64,000 bases of DNA from Streptomyces sp. SCL15-4. Its GTDB lineage: Bacteria; Actinomycetota; Actinomycetes; Streptomycetales; Streptomycetaceae. Below are positions 16,099-25,581 of the stretch, piece after piece. The notes under the pieces were generated by a model. It ran no database searches and was not told the origin of the DNA. It saw only the letters and a list, made by a program, of their open reading frames with translations. Position 1 is the stretch's first letter. Each line of letters starts with the position of its first letter. The stretch is from positions 4,030,001-4,094,000 of the forward strand of contig NZ_JAOBTQ010000001.1 of assembly GCF_033366695.1 (NCBI RefSeq). The letters are read 5' to 3'. The position numbers were made by a program, and so were the translations under genes.

Positions 16099-18298
16099 AT
16101 GTCCCTTCTTGCCCGTTGGTGCCATAGGCACCGGCTTGCCGTGGTCCTGGCCTGGGTGGGCCTGCTGGTCGCTCTCGGCGCCGCGGTCGGCGCGGCCGGC
16201 AGCGACTTCGGCAACAGCCCGACCGCGCAGAACACCGACTCCGCCAAGGCCACGGCGCTGTTGCGGAAAGGGCGCCGGCAGTGCGGCGGGCAAGAGCGGC
16301 CGGATCGTCTGGCGGGTCGAGGACGGCACGGTCACCGACTCCGCTGCCGGACAGCCGATGGCCGACGCCGTCAAGAAGATCGAGACCGCTCCGGGCGTCA
16401 CCTCCGTGAGCAGCCCGTTCACGGCGACCGGGGCCCGGCAGATCAGCAGGGACGGTACGACGGCCTACGCCACCGTCTCGTTCGAGGAGGACGTCAGCGA
16501 CGCCCAGGTCGCGCAGGTGAAGCAGCTCGCCACCGCCCGGGAGTCGGCGTCACTGCACATCGCGCTGAACGGGCAGGCGTTCACCGTCAACCCCGAGCCG
16601 AACCCGGTCGCCGACGCCATGGGCATAGCGCTCGCCTTCGTCGTGCTGCTCTTCGTCTTCCGGGCGCTGTGGGTGGCCGCGCTGCCCATCATGACGGCCA
16701 TCGTGGGCGTGGGCGGCTCCGCGATCGCGGTGATGCTGCTCAGCCACCTGGTCACCCTGTCCGACACCACTCTGACCCTCGGTTCGCTGATCGGCCTGGG
16801 CGTGGGCATCGACTACGCCCTGTTCATCGTCAACCGACACCGCACCAACCTCATGGCGGGCATGGGCGTCGGCGAGTCGATCGCCAAGTCCCTCGACACC
16901 TCGGGCCGGGCGGTGATCTTCGCCGGACTGACCGTCGTCGTCGCCCTGCTCGGCATGCTCACCCTGAACGTCGGCATCATCAACGGCATGGCTGTCGGCG
17001 CCGCCGTCACCGTGGTCCTGACCGTGCTGGCCGCCATCACCCTGCTGCCGGCGCTGCTCGGCCTGATCGGCCCGCGGATTCTCAGCCGCCGTCAGCGGCG
17101 CGCTCAGGCCGGCCCGCGTGCGCAGGACGCTTCCGGGGCGGGGACGGGTCTGTGGGGCCGGTGGGCCGGGCGGGTGCAGGCCCGGCCGAAGACGTTCGGT
17201 CTGGTGGCCCTCGTCGTCCTGGCGGCGCTCGCCCTGCCGACGCTCACCCTGCGCCTGGGCGCGGCCGACGACGGCAACCTGCCCGCGACCTCGACCAACC
17301 GCCAGGCGTACGACATGATCGCGAAGGGTTTCGGTCCCGGTTTCAACGGCCCGCTCGTCCTCGCCGTCGACGCGCCCACCGCCGCCGACAAGGCGGCCGC
17401 GGCCGCGCTGGCGCGCACGATCGAGCGGGTCGACGGCGTGGCCGGCGTCAGCACCGCTCCCATGGACGACGGGCAGAACGTCGGTGTGATCTCCGTCGTC
17501 CCGACGACCTCCCCGCAGTCGGCGGAAACGTCCCGCCTGATCGACCGCCTGCGCTCGGACGTCATCCCGCCGGCCGAACAGGGCACGTCCATGAAGGTGT
17601 ACGTCGGCGGCCCCACCGCCGGCAACGACGACTTCGCCTCGGTTCTGCTGGGCAAGCTGCCGCTGTTCGTGCTCGTGATCGCCGCGCTCGGCTTCCTGCT
17701 GCTGACCGTCGCCTTCCGCAGCCTGCTCATCCCCGCCGTCGGCGCCCTGCTGAACATCCTCAGCATCGGTGTGGCCTTCGGCGCGATCGTCGTCGTCTTC
17801 CAGTACGGCTTCGGCGCCTCACTCCTCGGCCTCGGCGCCGCCGGACCCATCGAGTCGTTCGTGCCCGTTCTCGTCGTCGGCATCATGTTCGGTCTGTCCA
17901 TGGACTACCAGGTGTTCCTGGTCAGCCGGATGCGCGAGGAGTGGGCCCGCACCGGGGACAACCAGCGCGCCGTCCGGGTCGGACAGGCCGAGACCGGCAA
18001 GGTGATCGCCGTCGCGGCCACCATCATGGTCTGCGTCTTCGGCTCGTTCGTGTTCGGCGGCATGCGGGTGATCTCGGAGTTCGGTGTGAGCCTGGCGGTG
18101 GCCGTCGCACTCGACGCACTGCTGGTCCGCATGATCGTCGTACCGGCGCTCATGCACCTGTGCGGACGCGCCAACTGGTGGCTGCCCCGCTCGCTGGACC
18201 GGGCGCTTCCCCGCGTGTCGGTGGAGGGCCCCGCGGAGGAGCCGGCGCGGTGGGCCGGTCCCGGCCACGAGCCGGAGACGGCCGGAATCGGCCGCTGA
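16099..18298 (+). CDS. MMPL/RND-family exporter, frameshifted
   Basis: A membrane transporter of about 733 residues. The start MSLLARWCHRHRLAVVLAWV is the usual MMPL opening (first transmembrane helix). After an apparent one-base insertion near 16272 (AAAGGG run) the frame continues through two halves. Each has an extracytoplasmic loop and a bundle of five or six helices; GLGVGIDYALFIVNRHR and FGLSMDYQVFLVSRMREE are the paired proton-relay motifs. Such proteins export lipids or small hydrophobic compounds. The gene is followed closely by a two-component system that probably controls it. Confidence 0.88.
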
Positions 18299-18386
18299 CG
18301 TCATCCACCGAGAGCACGGGCCGGGTCGAGGAAGGGCACACACCGCGCCCGGTCCGTGCCGCGCCGGTGTGGCGCATAGTGAAGGG

Positions 18387-19589
18387 ATGCAGGTGAGAGC
18401 CGTGTTCCGACGATGGTGGGCCCATCACGCGCGGCTGCGCGACGCGCTCCCCGGCGTGCTGACGGTCCTGGTGGCGGTGGCGGCCAGTGCCGTGGGAACG
18501 GGAGGCTCCGGGTGGCACGCCCCGAGGATGGACGGCGTCGCCTGGACCGCGCTGGCCTGCGCGCCCCTCGTCGTCCGCACCCGGTGGCCGCTGCCCGTCG
18601 TCCTCGTCACACTGGCCGTGGACCTCGCCCACATGGCCCGCACACCGGACTTCTCGCTGTCTCCGGCGGCGAGCCTGGTCGCTCTCTATACGCTCGCCAC
18701 CCGCGCCAGCCGGCGTACCGCGTGGGCCGCCGGCGTGACCGCCTCGCTCGTGATCACGGCGGTGTTCGCGGTCACGCACGCCCAGTCACCGTTCTCGGGC
18801 GAGAGCCTCCTCCGCTTCGACCTCGCGATCGCTGCCACGGCGCTGGGTGACGTCAGCCGCAGCCGGCGTCTCCGCCTGGCCCAGGTCGAGGCACGGGCGG
18901 AACGCGCCGAACGGACCCGCGAGGCGGAGGCCCTCCGCCGGGTCACCGAGGAGCGGGTCCGCATCGCCCGTGAACTCCACGACGTCGTCGCCCATCACAT
19001 GACCCTGGTCAACGCGCAGGCCGGCGTGGCCCACCACCTGCTGCGCACCGACCCGGATCTGGCCTACCAGGCACTCGCCCACATCAAGGACAACAGTCGC
19101 ACCGCGCTCGATGAACTCCGCGCCACCGTCGGTCTGCTGCGCCAGCCCGACGACGCGCCGGACTCCCCGGCGCCCATTCCGGGTCTGGCCGACCTCGACT
19201 CCCTGGTCGCCACTCTCCGGGCGAACGGCCTGCCCGTGAAGCTGGAGCGCACGGGCCTGGCCCGGCCCGCGGCACCCACCACCGAGCTGACGGCGTACCG
19301 CATCGTCCAGGAAGCCCTCACCAACACCCACAAACACGCCTCCGCCAAGCGGGTCGAGGTGACGCTTGACTACGGAGCCGACACCTTGCGGGTCACCGTC
19401 ACCGACGACGGCCTCCCCGGCACCGGCCATGACTCCGGCACCGGCCGTGGTCCCGGCACCGGTCATGGCCTGATCGGCATGCGCGAACGCGCCACCGCCA
19501 TCGGCGGGACGGTCACCGCCGGCCCGCGGCCGGAGGGCGGCTTCCGGGTCCACGCCGAACTGCCCCTCGCGCTCACCCCGCAGACCTGA
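18387..19589 (+). CDS. NarL-type sensor histidine kinase
   Basis: A 400-residue kinase from ATG 18387. The N-terminal 160 residues are a membrane domain with about five short hydrophobic helices and little external loop. A coiled segment (VEARAERAERTREAEALRR) follows, then the HisKA_3 motif VRIARELHDVVAHHMTLVN with its phospho-accepting His. The HATPase has EALTNTHKHASA (N box) and GHGLIGMRERA (G box). A Gly/Thr-rich repeat (GTGHDSGTGRGPGTGHG) enlarges the ATP lid. It pairs with the response regulator 23 bases downstream and probably senses envelope stress to control the MMPL exporter. Confidence 0.93.
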   Translation: MQVRAVFRRWWAHHARLRDALPGVLTVLVAVAASAVGTGGSGWHAPRMDGVAWTALACAPLVVRTRWPLPVVLVTLAVDLAHMARTPDFSLSPAASLVALYTLATRASRRTAWAAGVTASLVITAVFAVTHAQSPFSGESLLRFDLAIAATALGDVSRSRRLRLAQVEARAERAERTREAEALRRVTEERVRIARELHDVVAHHMTLVNAQAGVAHHLLRTDPDLAYQALAHIKDNSRTALDELRATVGLLRQPDDAPDSPAPIPGLADLDSLVATLRANGLPVKLERTGLARPAAPTTELTAYRIVQEALTNTHKHASAKRVEVTLDYGADTLRVTVTDDGLPGTGHDSGTGRGPGTGHGLIGMRERATAIGGTVTAGPRPEGGFRVHAELPLALTPQT

Positions 19590-19612
19590 ACCGCCCTTGT
19601 GAAAGGCTCCCG

Positions 19613-20290
19613 ATGACCATTCGCGTCCTGCTCGCCGACGACCAGGCCCTGCTGCGCGGCACCTTCCGGCTGCTCATCGACGCGCAGCCGGACATGGAGG
19701 TCGTCGCCGAGGCGTCCAACGGGCGCGAGGCCGTGGAGCTGGCCCGGTCCCGGCGGGCCGACGTGGTGGTGATGGACATCCGCGCACCCGAGGTCGACGG
19801 CATCGAGGCCACCCGGCTCATCGGCCGGGACGAGGACCTGGCCGGGGTGAAGGTGCTCGTCCTCACCACCTTCGAGATGGACGAGTTCGTCGTCCAGGCC
19901 CTGCGCGCAGGCGCGAGCGGTTTCCTCGGCAAGGGCGTCGAGCCGGGCCAGCTCCTCGAGGCCGTCCGCCTCGTCGCCGCCGACGAGGCCCTGCTCTCGC
20001 CCGCGGCGACCAAGGGACTGATCGCGCGCTTCCTCGCCCAGCCCTCCCCAGGCGGCCTCGCCGACCGCGAACGGCTCGCCTCCCTCACCCCACGGGAGCG
20101 GGAAGTGATGGCCCTGGTCGCCACCGGCTTGTCCAACGACGAGATCGCCGAACGCCTCTTCGTCACACCGGTCACCGTCAAGACACACGCGAACCGCGCC
20201 ATGGCCAAACTCGGCGCCCGCGACCGCGCCCAACTCGTCGTCATCGCTTACGAGACCGGCCTCGTCCGTGCCGGAGAGACACGGGCCTGA
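19613..20290 (+). CDS. NarL/FixJ-type response regulator
   Basis: A 225-residue regulator. The receiver domain has the acidic pair LLADDQALLR, the phospho-acceptor in VVVMDIRAPEVDGIEATRL, and the Lys in GFLGKGVEPGQ. The C-terminal LuxR-type HTH reads LTPREREVMALVATGLSNDE, then TVKTHANRAMAKLGARDRAQ. The more usual MDxxMP around the phosphorylated Asp is MDIRAPEVDG here, a mild variant. It is the cognate partner of the preceding kinase, and the three genes from 16099 likely form one regulatory unit. Confidence 0.94.
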   Translation: MTIRVLLADDQALLRGTFRLLIDAQPDMEVVAEASNGREAVELARSRRADVVVMDIRAPEVDGIEATRLIGRDEDLAGVKVLVLTTFEMDEFVVQALRAGASGFLGKGVEPGQLLEAVRLVAADEALLSPAATKGLIARFLAQPSPGGLADRERLASLTPREREVMALVATGLSNDEIAERLFVTPVTVKTHANRAMAKLGARDRAQLVVIAYETGLVRAGETRA

Positions 20291-20416
20291 GCCCGGTGGG
20301 ACGTGCCGGAGCACCCGTGGCTCCCGCATACGCCGGGGCGCCTTCCGTTGCACTCCATGGGGTGAGTTTGAGCATATTGCCCCGAGCTGTCTCGTTGTGG
20401 TCGCGATGGTCGTCCC

Positions 20417-21685
20417 ATGAGTGAGACGCGAGTACTGCGTGATGGGGCTCCGGCGGAGGTCCGGGGCGGCGTGCGCCGATTGCCGGGGGAAGGCCGGGAC
20501 AGCCCACGCCCGCGCTTCCGGCTCCCCTCACCGGCCCTGTGGGTCCTCGCGGTTCTGCTCGCCCTGGTCACGACCGCCGTCCCCGCCCAGCGCGCCGGCG
20601 CCGTCAACGGGAGCACCTCGCCGTGTGCGCTGCAGGGGCAGGGGACCACGGTCAACGAGGGCCAGAACACCGACTACACCCAGTTCCTGAATCCGCTCGG
20701 GATCAAGAACATCGGCGTGGTCTACGTGGACTTCCCCGACGCGGCCGGCGCCGGCGAGGTCGCGGACTACTACAACCTGCTGTCGCCGGCCGCCGACTGG
20801 GTGTGGAACGCCTCGTACGGCAGGACCGGGCTGAGCATGCGGCCGGTCGTGAACCGGTGGATCCGGATGCCGTCGGCCTCCGACGCCTACGGCACCTCCG
20901 GTCCCACCTACCAGCAGCACACCCGGTACGTGACCGACGCGCTGCGCACAGCAGCCGGCGCGGCGCCGATCTGGCCAGGTACGACCTGTTCTACATCGTC
21001 TCCACCGCCCGCTCCCGGGTCAGCGGCTCCCACACGTGGTACTGGACGCCCACCCGGCCGATCGTCATCAAGGGCACGACGATTCGCTGGGCGGTGACGT
21101 TCGGCACCGACATGTGGCACTGGGGTCACAAGGTGGCCGCCCACGAGACCGCTCACGTCTTCGGAGCACCGGACCTGTACGCCTTCGGCGGTGAACAGCA
21201 CCGGTACGTCGGCGGCTGGGACATCATGGGCCACGTGGCCGGAGCCGCACCGCAGTACTTCGGCTGGCTCTCCTGGAAGTTCGGCTGGACCGGCGACGAC
21301 CAGGTCGTGTGCGTGTGGCAGAACAGGACCCAGAACACCGCCGCCTTGAACGGTGTGGAGTACGTCGGCGGCACCAAGTTGCTGGTGGTCAGGACCGGCA
21401 CCACCACCGCCTACGTCGCCGAGGCCCGCAGGAAGGCCCACAACGATGCGGGAGCCTGCTCCTCCGGCGTCGTCATCTACAAGGTCGACACCTCCGTCGC
21501 GAACGGCCAGGGACCGATCCGGGTGGTGCCCAACCCCGGCGCCCGCGGCGCCGGCGGGCTGCGGCACGCTGGACATGGCCACCTGGCAGCCCGGCCAGAC
21601 CTTCTACGACCGAGCCGCCAACGTCCAGTTCACCGTCCGGTCCGCCGACGCCCACAACAGCACGGTGAACGCCATCAAGTGGTGA
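20417..21685 (+). CDS. Secreted M6-like metalloprotease, two frameshifts
   Basis: The N-terminus has a signal peptide (WVLAVLLALVTTAVPAQRAG). The mature part begins with a Cys-containing segment and IKNIGVVYVDFPDA. After one frame break near 20970 the zinc site KVAAHETAHVFGAPDLYAF is reached; HETAH supplies the two His and Glu of an HExxH metalloprotease, and GGWDIMGHV follows as in M6 peptidases. A second break near 21560 leads to a C-terminal region rich in beta strands, ending VNAIKW. Both breaks need one base each. It should be an exported protease of about 420 residues. Confidence 0.75.
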
Positions 21686-21812
21686 CCACCGGGCGTCGCC
21701 CGGCCGGCCGGCGGTCCGCACGGGCCCGGCCGCCCACGACGACCGCGTTGGTGGGCGGCTCGGAGCCGGTGGCGTCGGACGGCGTGTGCGGCACGCCGGC
21801 CGACGCGCGTCA

Positions 21813-21860
21813 CCTCGTCGTCCCGTCGCCTCGTCGTCCCGTCGCCTCGTCGTCCCGTCA
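21813..21860. repeat. 16-bp tandem repeat, three copies
   Basis: CCTCGTCGTCCCGTCG is repeated three times, the last copy differing in its final base. The last copy runs into the stop codon of the minus-strand gene that ends at 21858. It may be a slippage tract; no function is evident. Confidence 0.85.
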
Positions 21861-22574
21861 GCCGAGAACCGAGGACGAGTCGCAGCCGAGACTGGCGCGG
21901 CCGGCGACGGCGAAGGAGATGCTTCCGGTGTTCTCCCACAGGTTGTTGATATTGGCGAACAGCCACCTCGTGGTCAGGCTGTGGTCGGCCGAGGAGAGGG
22001 TGGCCGTCCGGCCCTCCGTGCCCGGCCTGATCCGGAACCTCACCACGGTGTCCCCCAGCTTGTGCGGCGGCGTCTCCTGGGCGCTCAGCGTCGTGCCGGA
22101 GAAGGTGCCCGGCCCCGTCACCGATTGCACGTCGGCCACCGCCATGACCGAGGCCAGGTTGACCCGGTGGACGTGGTACTGCGATCCCACGGGATTCCGT
22201 GTGGTGTCCGGACGCCACCTGAAGGTGAACGTCGAGCCCGGTGCGATCCGGCCGCCGAACGGGTTCGGCCACGCCGATTCGTTGATCACGCCCTCGCCCA
22301 GCCGGGTGCCGAACGCGTTCCGCCAGTAGAAGCGCGGGTTGAGCCGCGCGTTCCCCGGCTGGATGCACTCCGGGTCACGCGCTGCCGCGACCTGCGGCGG
22401 CGCGGCCGGCCGTGGCTGTGCCGTGGCGGCGTTCGCGGGCAGTGACGACGCCAGCAGCATCGCTGCGGCCAGCGTGCCCAAGGCCCACGTGCCCCGCTCG
22501 CCGCGCCGCAGCCGCGGCACTGCCGAGGCGACGCGCCTGATACGGCCCGGCAGACCGCTTTCTGCTCCGTGCAT
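21858..22574 (-). CDS. Secreted hypothetical protein
   Basis: A 238-residue protein with a twin-Arg-free but clearly basic N-terminus and a hydrophobic export segment (GTLAAAMLLASSLPANAATA). The mature part has two Cys (CIQPGN near residue 70 and GCDSSS at the end), which may form a disulfide, and alternating beta-strand-like stretches such as STFTFRWRPDTTRNPVGSQY and HRVNLASVMAVADVQ. I recognise no family. It belongs to a group of exported or beta-rich proteins in this region and is separated from the next minus-strand gene upstream by a terminator. Confidence 0.65.
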   Translation of the reverse strand: MHGAESGLPGRIRRVASAVPRLRRGERGTWALGTLAAAMLLASSLPANAATAQPRPAAPPQVAAARDPECIQPGNARLNPRFYWRNAFGTRLGEGVINESAWPNPFGGRIAPGSTFTFRWRPDTTRNPVGSQYHVHRVNLASVMAVADVQSVTGPGTFSGTTLSAQETPPHKLGDTVVRFRIRPGTEGRTATLSSADHSLTTRWLFANINNLWENTGSISFAVAGRASLGCDSSSVLG

Positions 22575-22599
22575 TCTCCAGCCTTTCTCTTCCGCGTGA

Positions 22600-22642
22600 C
22601 CCGTCGGTGGCTCCGGGTCGAGCCGGCGGAGCCACCGACGGG
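22600..22642 (-). terminator. Terminator after the 22660-26653 operon
   Basis: CCCGTCGGTGGCTCC and GGAGCCACCGACGGG form a perfect 15-bp stem around a 13-base loop, just downstream of the minus-strand gene ending at 22660. Confidence 0.75.
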
Positions 22643-22659
22643 CTGGTTCGTCGGGAGGG

Positions 22660-23130
22660 TCAGTCCTCGTCGGGGTCGAGGACGCGGCCCTTGAGCTTGA
22701 TCGGACTGGCGGCGCCCACCTTGAGCTGGCCGTCGGTGTAGCGGCCCGGCGTCGCGCCGTCGACGGCGGTCACCTGGGCGCCGTAGCCGATGCACTCCTG
22801 GTTGGTGGACAGGTACGGGTTGTGGGTGAAGGTCAGGGTGCGGCCTCCGTCGCCGAGGGTGCCCTGGGTGGTTTCCAGGTTGCCTTTCGCCTGGAGCGTG
22901 TTGACGTCGTGGTAGGCCCAGGACAGCCAGCCGGTGAAGACGAATCCGGTGGGTGCCTTCAGGGTGAAGGTGATGTCTCCGGGGTTCACCGGGTCGGGAA
23001 CGGTGCTGAGGATGCCGAAGCTGAGGTGGGCGGGGACTCCGCCCGGCGCGTCCTCGACGATGCCCTGCTGGAGGATGTAGAGCTTGTTCTCGGAACCCGG
23101 CTGGACGGGGGTCTGGGTCTGCGTGGCCAT
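22660..23130 (-). CDS. Stand-alone copy of an uncharacterised APTGF domain
   Basis: A 156-residue protein with no signal peptide. Motifs in order: GIVEDAPGG (residue 23), LKAPTGFVFTGWLSWAYHD (58), GDGGRTLTFTHNPYLSTNQE (94), AVDGATPGRYTDGQLKVG (122), and the acidic end LKGRVLDPDED. The same series is found at 29215-29824 and at the C-terminus of the NHL-repeat protein (26885-28562), which defines a shared domain of about 130 residues. Predicted character is an all-beta sandwich. I know no named family for it. It is the last gene before a strong terminator. Confidence 0.7.
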   Translation of the reverse strand: MATQTQTPVQPGSENKLYILQQGIVEDAPGGVPAHLSFGILSTVPDPVNPGDITFTLKAPTGFVFTGWLSWAYHDVNTLQAKGNLETTQGTLGDGGRTLTFTHNPYLSTNQECIGYGAQVTAVDGATPGRYTDGQLKVGAASPIKLKGRVLDPDED

Positions 23131-23239
23131 CGTTTTCCCTTCTGTGGATGGGTGTGTCCGCGTGAGCGGATCCGCCGGTGGCGGGCTTGGGGACCGGGCC
23201 CGCTCATGGACCGTCGAAGGCGGGGACGGCTGCCGTGGG

Positions 23240-23926
23240 CTAGGCGGACGGCGCGGGTTCGGTCGGTGCGTGGTCGGCCAGGAGCGGGCCGAGGACGGAC
23301 AGGACGCCGAGGGCGATGTCCTCGTAGAGGTAGAAGCCCGCTTCCAGCGGCGGCAGTTCGGTGGCGGTGTCGTCGGCGACGGGTTCCGGGTCGGTGGCGT
23401 GACCCGCGTCGTCGTCGGGGGCGGGGTCGGGTCGCGGTCCGAGCAGGTCGGTGAGGTCCTGCGCGGCGTTCAGGAGGGCGCCGCGGGCGCTGGTGGCCAG
23501 CAGGCGCAGGGGGAGGTCGAGGGCGGCGGTCATGCGCTGGCCGGGAACCAGCTTCGTCACCACCGGTGTCTCCTCGGCGGCCGCGGCGATCAGCCGCACG
23601 GGGAGCGTGCAGGCGGCGACGATCCGCTCGGTGGACATCACGGGCGGAGGATCGCCGTCGACCATGAGGTCTTCCCACTCCATCAGGTCGAAGAGGAACT
23701 GGCCGCCCTTGTACAGCGGCCAGGGCCGGACGGTGTCGAGCAGGATGCGGGCGCGTTCGGGCGCGTCGCGGCGCAGCGCCACGCCGTGCCTGGCCAGGGT
23801 GCACAGGCACTGGCGCAGGCCGTTGTTGACGTGGCCGAGGAAGGCGAAGGCGCGGTGGTCGGTGGAGGTCAGCGGGCCGGGCTCGGTGGTGCCGGCCGGC
23901 GGGGGCGGGGGCGGGGTGGTGGTCAC
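23240..23926 (-). CDS. Hypothetical protein coupled to the polyprenyl synthase
   Basis: A 228-residue, mostly helical protein. GTG 23926 overlaps the synthase stop by 4 bases (GTGA). After a Pro-rich start it has AFAFLGHVNNGLRQCLCTLA, PWPLYKGGQFLFDLMEWEDL and VRLIAAAAEETPVVTKL. The last 60 residues are acidic and Pro-rich, then YEDIALGVLSVLGPLLADH. It matches no family I recognise. Translational coupling suggests it acts with the prenyl synthase, perhaps as a partner enzyme or subunit. The helical content would also fit a terpene-binding role, but there is no DDxxD motif. Confidence 0.65.
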   Translation of the reverse strand: MTTTPPPPPPAGTTEPGPLTSTDHRAFAFLGHVNNGLRQCLCTLARHGVALRRDAPERARILLDTVRPWPLYKGGQFLFDLMEWEDLMVDGDPPPVMSTERIVAACTLPVRLIAAAAEETPVVTKLVPGQRMTAALDLPLRLLATSARGALLNAAQDLTDLLGPRPDPAPDDDAGHATDPEPVADDTATELPPLEAGFYLYEDIALGVLSVLGPLLADHAPTEPAPSA

Positions 23927-25581
23927 AGTGGCCTTGAGGTGACGTAGTGGGCGATCTGGCGCAGGACGGCTTTGCCTTCGTTCTCGGGGATGAACCGGAG
24001 GTCTTCCTCGAAACGGGTGATGCCTTCGGCGGCGAGCCGGTCGGCGAGGTCGGTGGCGTACTCGATGGAGCCGTGCCGGCGCATGGCGGCGAGGAGTTCC
24101 TCGGCGTGCTGCTGGGTCTTGTCGGTACGGCGCTGTCGCAGGACGTCGAAGAGGCGGGGCCGCTCGTGGGCGTACGCGCTGCGGAAGAGGTGGATCAGCA
24201 TCACCGTGCGCTTGCCTTCGAGCAGGTCGCCGAGAGGCTCCTTGCCGTAGAGGGCCTCCTCGCCGACCAGGTTCAGGATGTCGTCCTGGATCTGGAAGGC
24301 GATGCCGATCAGGCGGAACGCCTCGTCGAACCGGTTCAGCACGGCGGGGTCCGTGACGCCGGCGCAGACGGCGCCGATGCGGCACGGGCTGATGCAGGTG
24401 TACCAGCCGGTCTTCTTGGTGCTCATGGTGAAGTAGGCGTCGTCGGTCCCGGGGACGACCTCGTGGCGGATCCAGCCCAGTTCCATGGCCTGTCCCTCGA
24501 TGGACTCCCGGCACATGTGCACCGCCTCGTGGATGAGGCCGAGGGTGCGGACGAGGCCCAGGGTCTCGAGGTTGGACAGGACGGCGTCGACGGCGAGCAG
24601 GTTGAGTCCGTCGCCGACGTTGACGGCCAGGCCCAGGCCGTGTTCCTCGTGCATGGTGGGCAGGCCGCGCCGGTGGGTGGACTCGTCGGCGATGTCGTCG
24701 TGGACGAGGAAGCCGTTGTGGAACAGTTCCAGTGCGGCGGCGGCGCGTACGGCGTCGTCGGGTCGCCCGCCGAAAGCGGCGCAGGCCGCGATGGTCAGGG
24801 TGGGCCGCAGGCCCTTGCCCTGGCGGGCCGGGTAGGAGCGCATGAGGTCGTACAGCTCGGCCCGCGGTTCGCGGTCCGGCAGCAGCCGTTCGATCTCCTC
24901 GTTGGTGCGGGCCCGGCACCGGAGCATGGTCTCCAACAGGTCCGCGTCCTGGACGGCGTCCTCCAGCGACCAGTCGGTGCTGGTGCGGCCGTCCCACAGC
25001 GGGCGCGGCGCGGTGATGGTGGTGTCGCCGATCAGCGCGGGCGGTGCGGGCGCGTCCTCCGGGGAGCGCCGGGCGAGGAAGTCCAGGGCCGTCCAGTCGA
25101 CCGGGTCGGCGGCCGGTTCCCGGGCGGCGGGTGTCGCGCCGCCCCACAGCTGGGGCGCCTGTTCGCGGTAGGCCCCCCACAGTTCCTGCATGCTGCGCAG
25201 GCCCGCCGCGCGCTGGGACAGCAGGGTGAAGGCCCGCCAGACGGCGAGGGCGTCGTCGCGGGAGCCGCGGACGTCGAGGCTGTCGGGCAGGACCTGGTCG
25301 ACGGGCGGGCGCTGGAGGTCGAACAGCAGGTTCATGGCCCGGTTGTCGAAGGCGACCTCGACGTCGGGGTCCGGGCAGTGGTCCCGGTCCACCACGATGC
25401 GGCTGTGCCGTGCGGTGAGTGTGGCGTGGCTGCCGTCGTTGAAGTGCAGGCCGAGCCGGATGCCGCGCAGGTGGTCGGCCGCGGCGGCGAGGATCGCCGG
25501 CGCGCGCTCGGACAGGGCGGTGACGGTCTCGTCCAGCAGCCGGGCCCCGGTGAACGCGGGGACGGTCTCAGTCACGGGCAC
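23923..25581 (-). CDS. SCP2-like/polyprenyl diphosphate synthase fusion
   Basis: A 552-residue protein. Residues 1-125 resemble a sterol-carrier (SCP2-like) fold: GIRLGLHFNDGSHATLTARH, then VEVAFDNRAMNLLFDL and DSLDVRGSRDDALAVWRAF. After a linker, residues 215-550 are a trans-isoprenyl diphosphate synthase with GKGLRPTLTIAACAAFGG, the first Asp motif FLVHDDIADES, HRRGLPT, and the second Asp motif FQIQDDILNLVGEE. The first motif is DDIAD, the normal DDxxD spacing. It should make a C15-C20 prenyl diphosphate; the lipid-binding N-domain may hold substrate or product. GTG 25581 overlaps the preceding gene by 14 bases. Confidence 0.88.
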   Translation of the reverse strand: MPVTETVPAFTGARLLDETVTALSERAPAILAAAADHLRGIRLGLHFNDGSHATLTARHSRIVVDRDHCPDPDVEVAFDNRAMNLLFDLQRPPVDQVLPDSLDVRGSRDDALAVWRAFTLLSQRAAGLRSMQELWGAYREQAPQLWGGATPAAREPAADPVDWTALDFLARRSPEDAPAPPALIGDTTITAPRPLWDGRTSTDWSLEDAVQDADLLETMLRCRARTNEEIERLLPDREPRAELYDLMRSYPARQGKGLRPTLTIAACAAFGGRPDDAVRAAAALELFHNGFLVHDDIADESTHRRGLPTMHEEHGLGLAVNVGDGLNLLAVDAVLSNLETLGLVRTLGLIHEAVHMCRESIEGQAMELGWIRHEVVPGTDDAYFTMSTKKTGWYTCISPCRIGAVCAGVTDPAVLNRFDEAFRLIGIAFQIQDDILNLVGEEALYGKEPLGDLLEGKRTVMLIHLFRSAYAHERPRLFDVLRQRRTDKTQQHAEELLAAMRRHGSIEYATDLADRLAAEGITRFEEDLRFIPENEGKAVLRQIAHYVTSRPL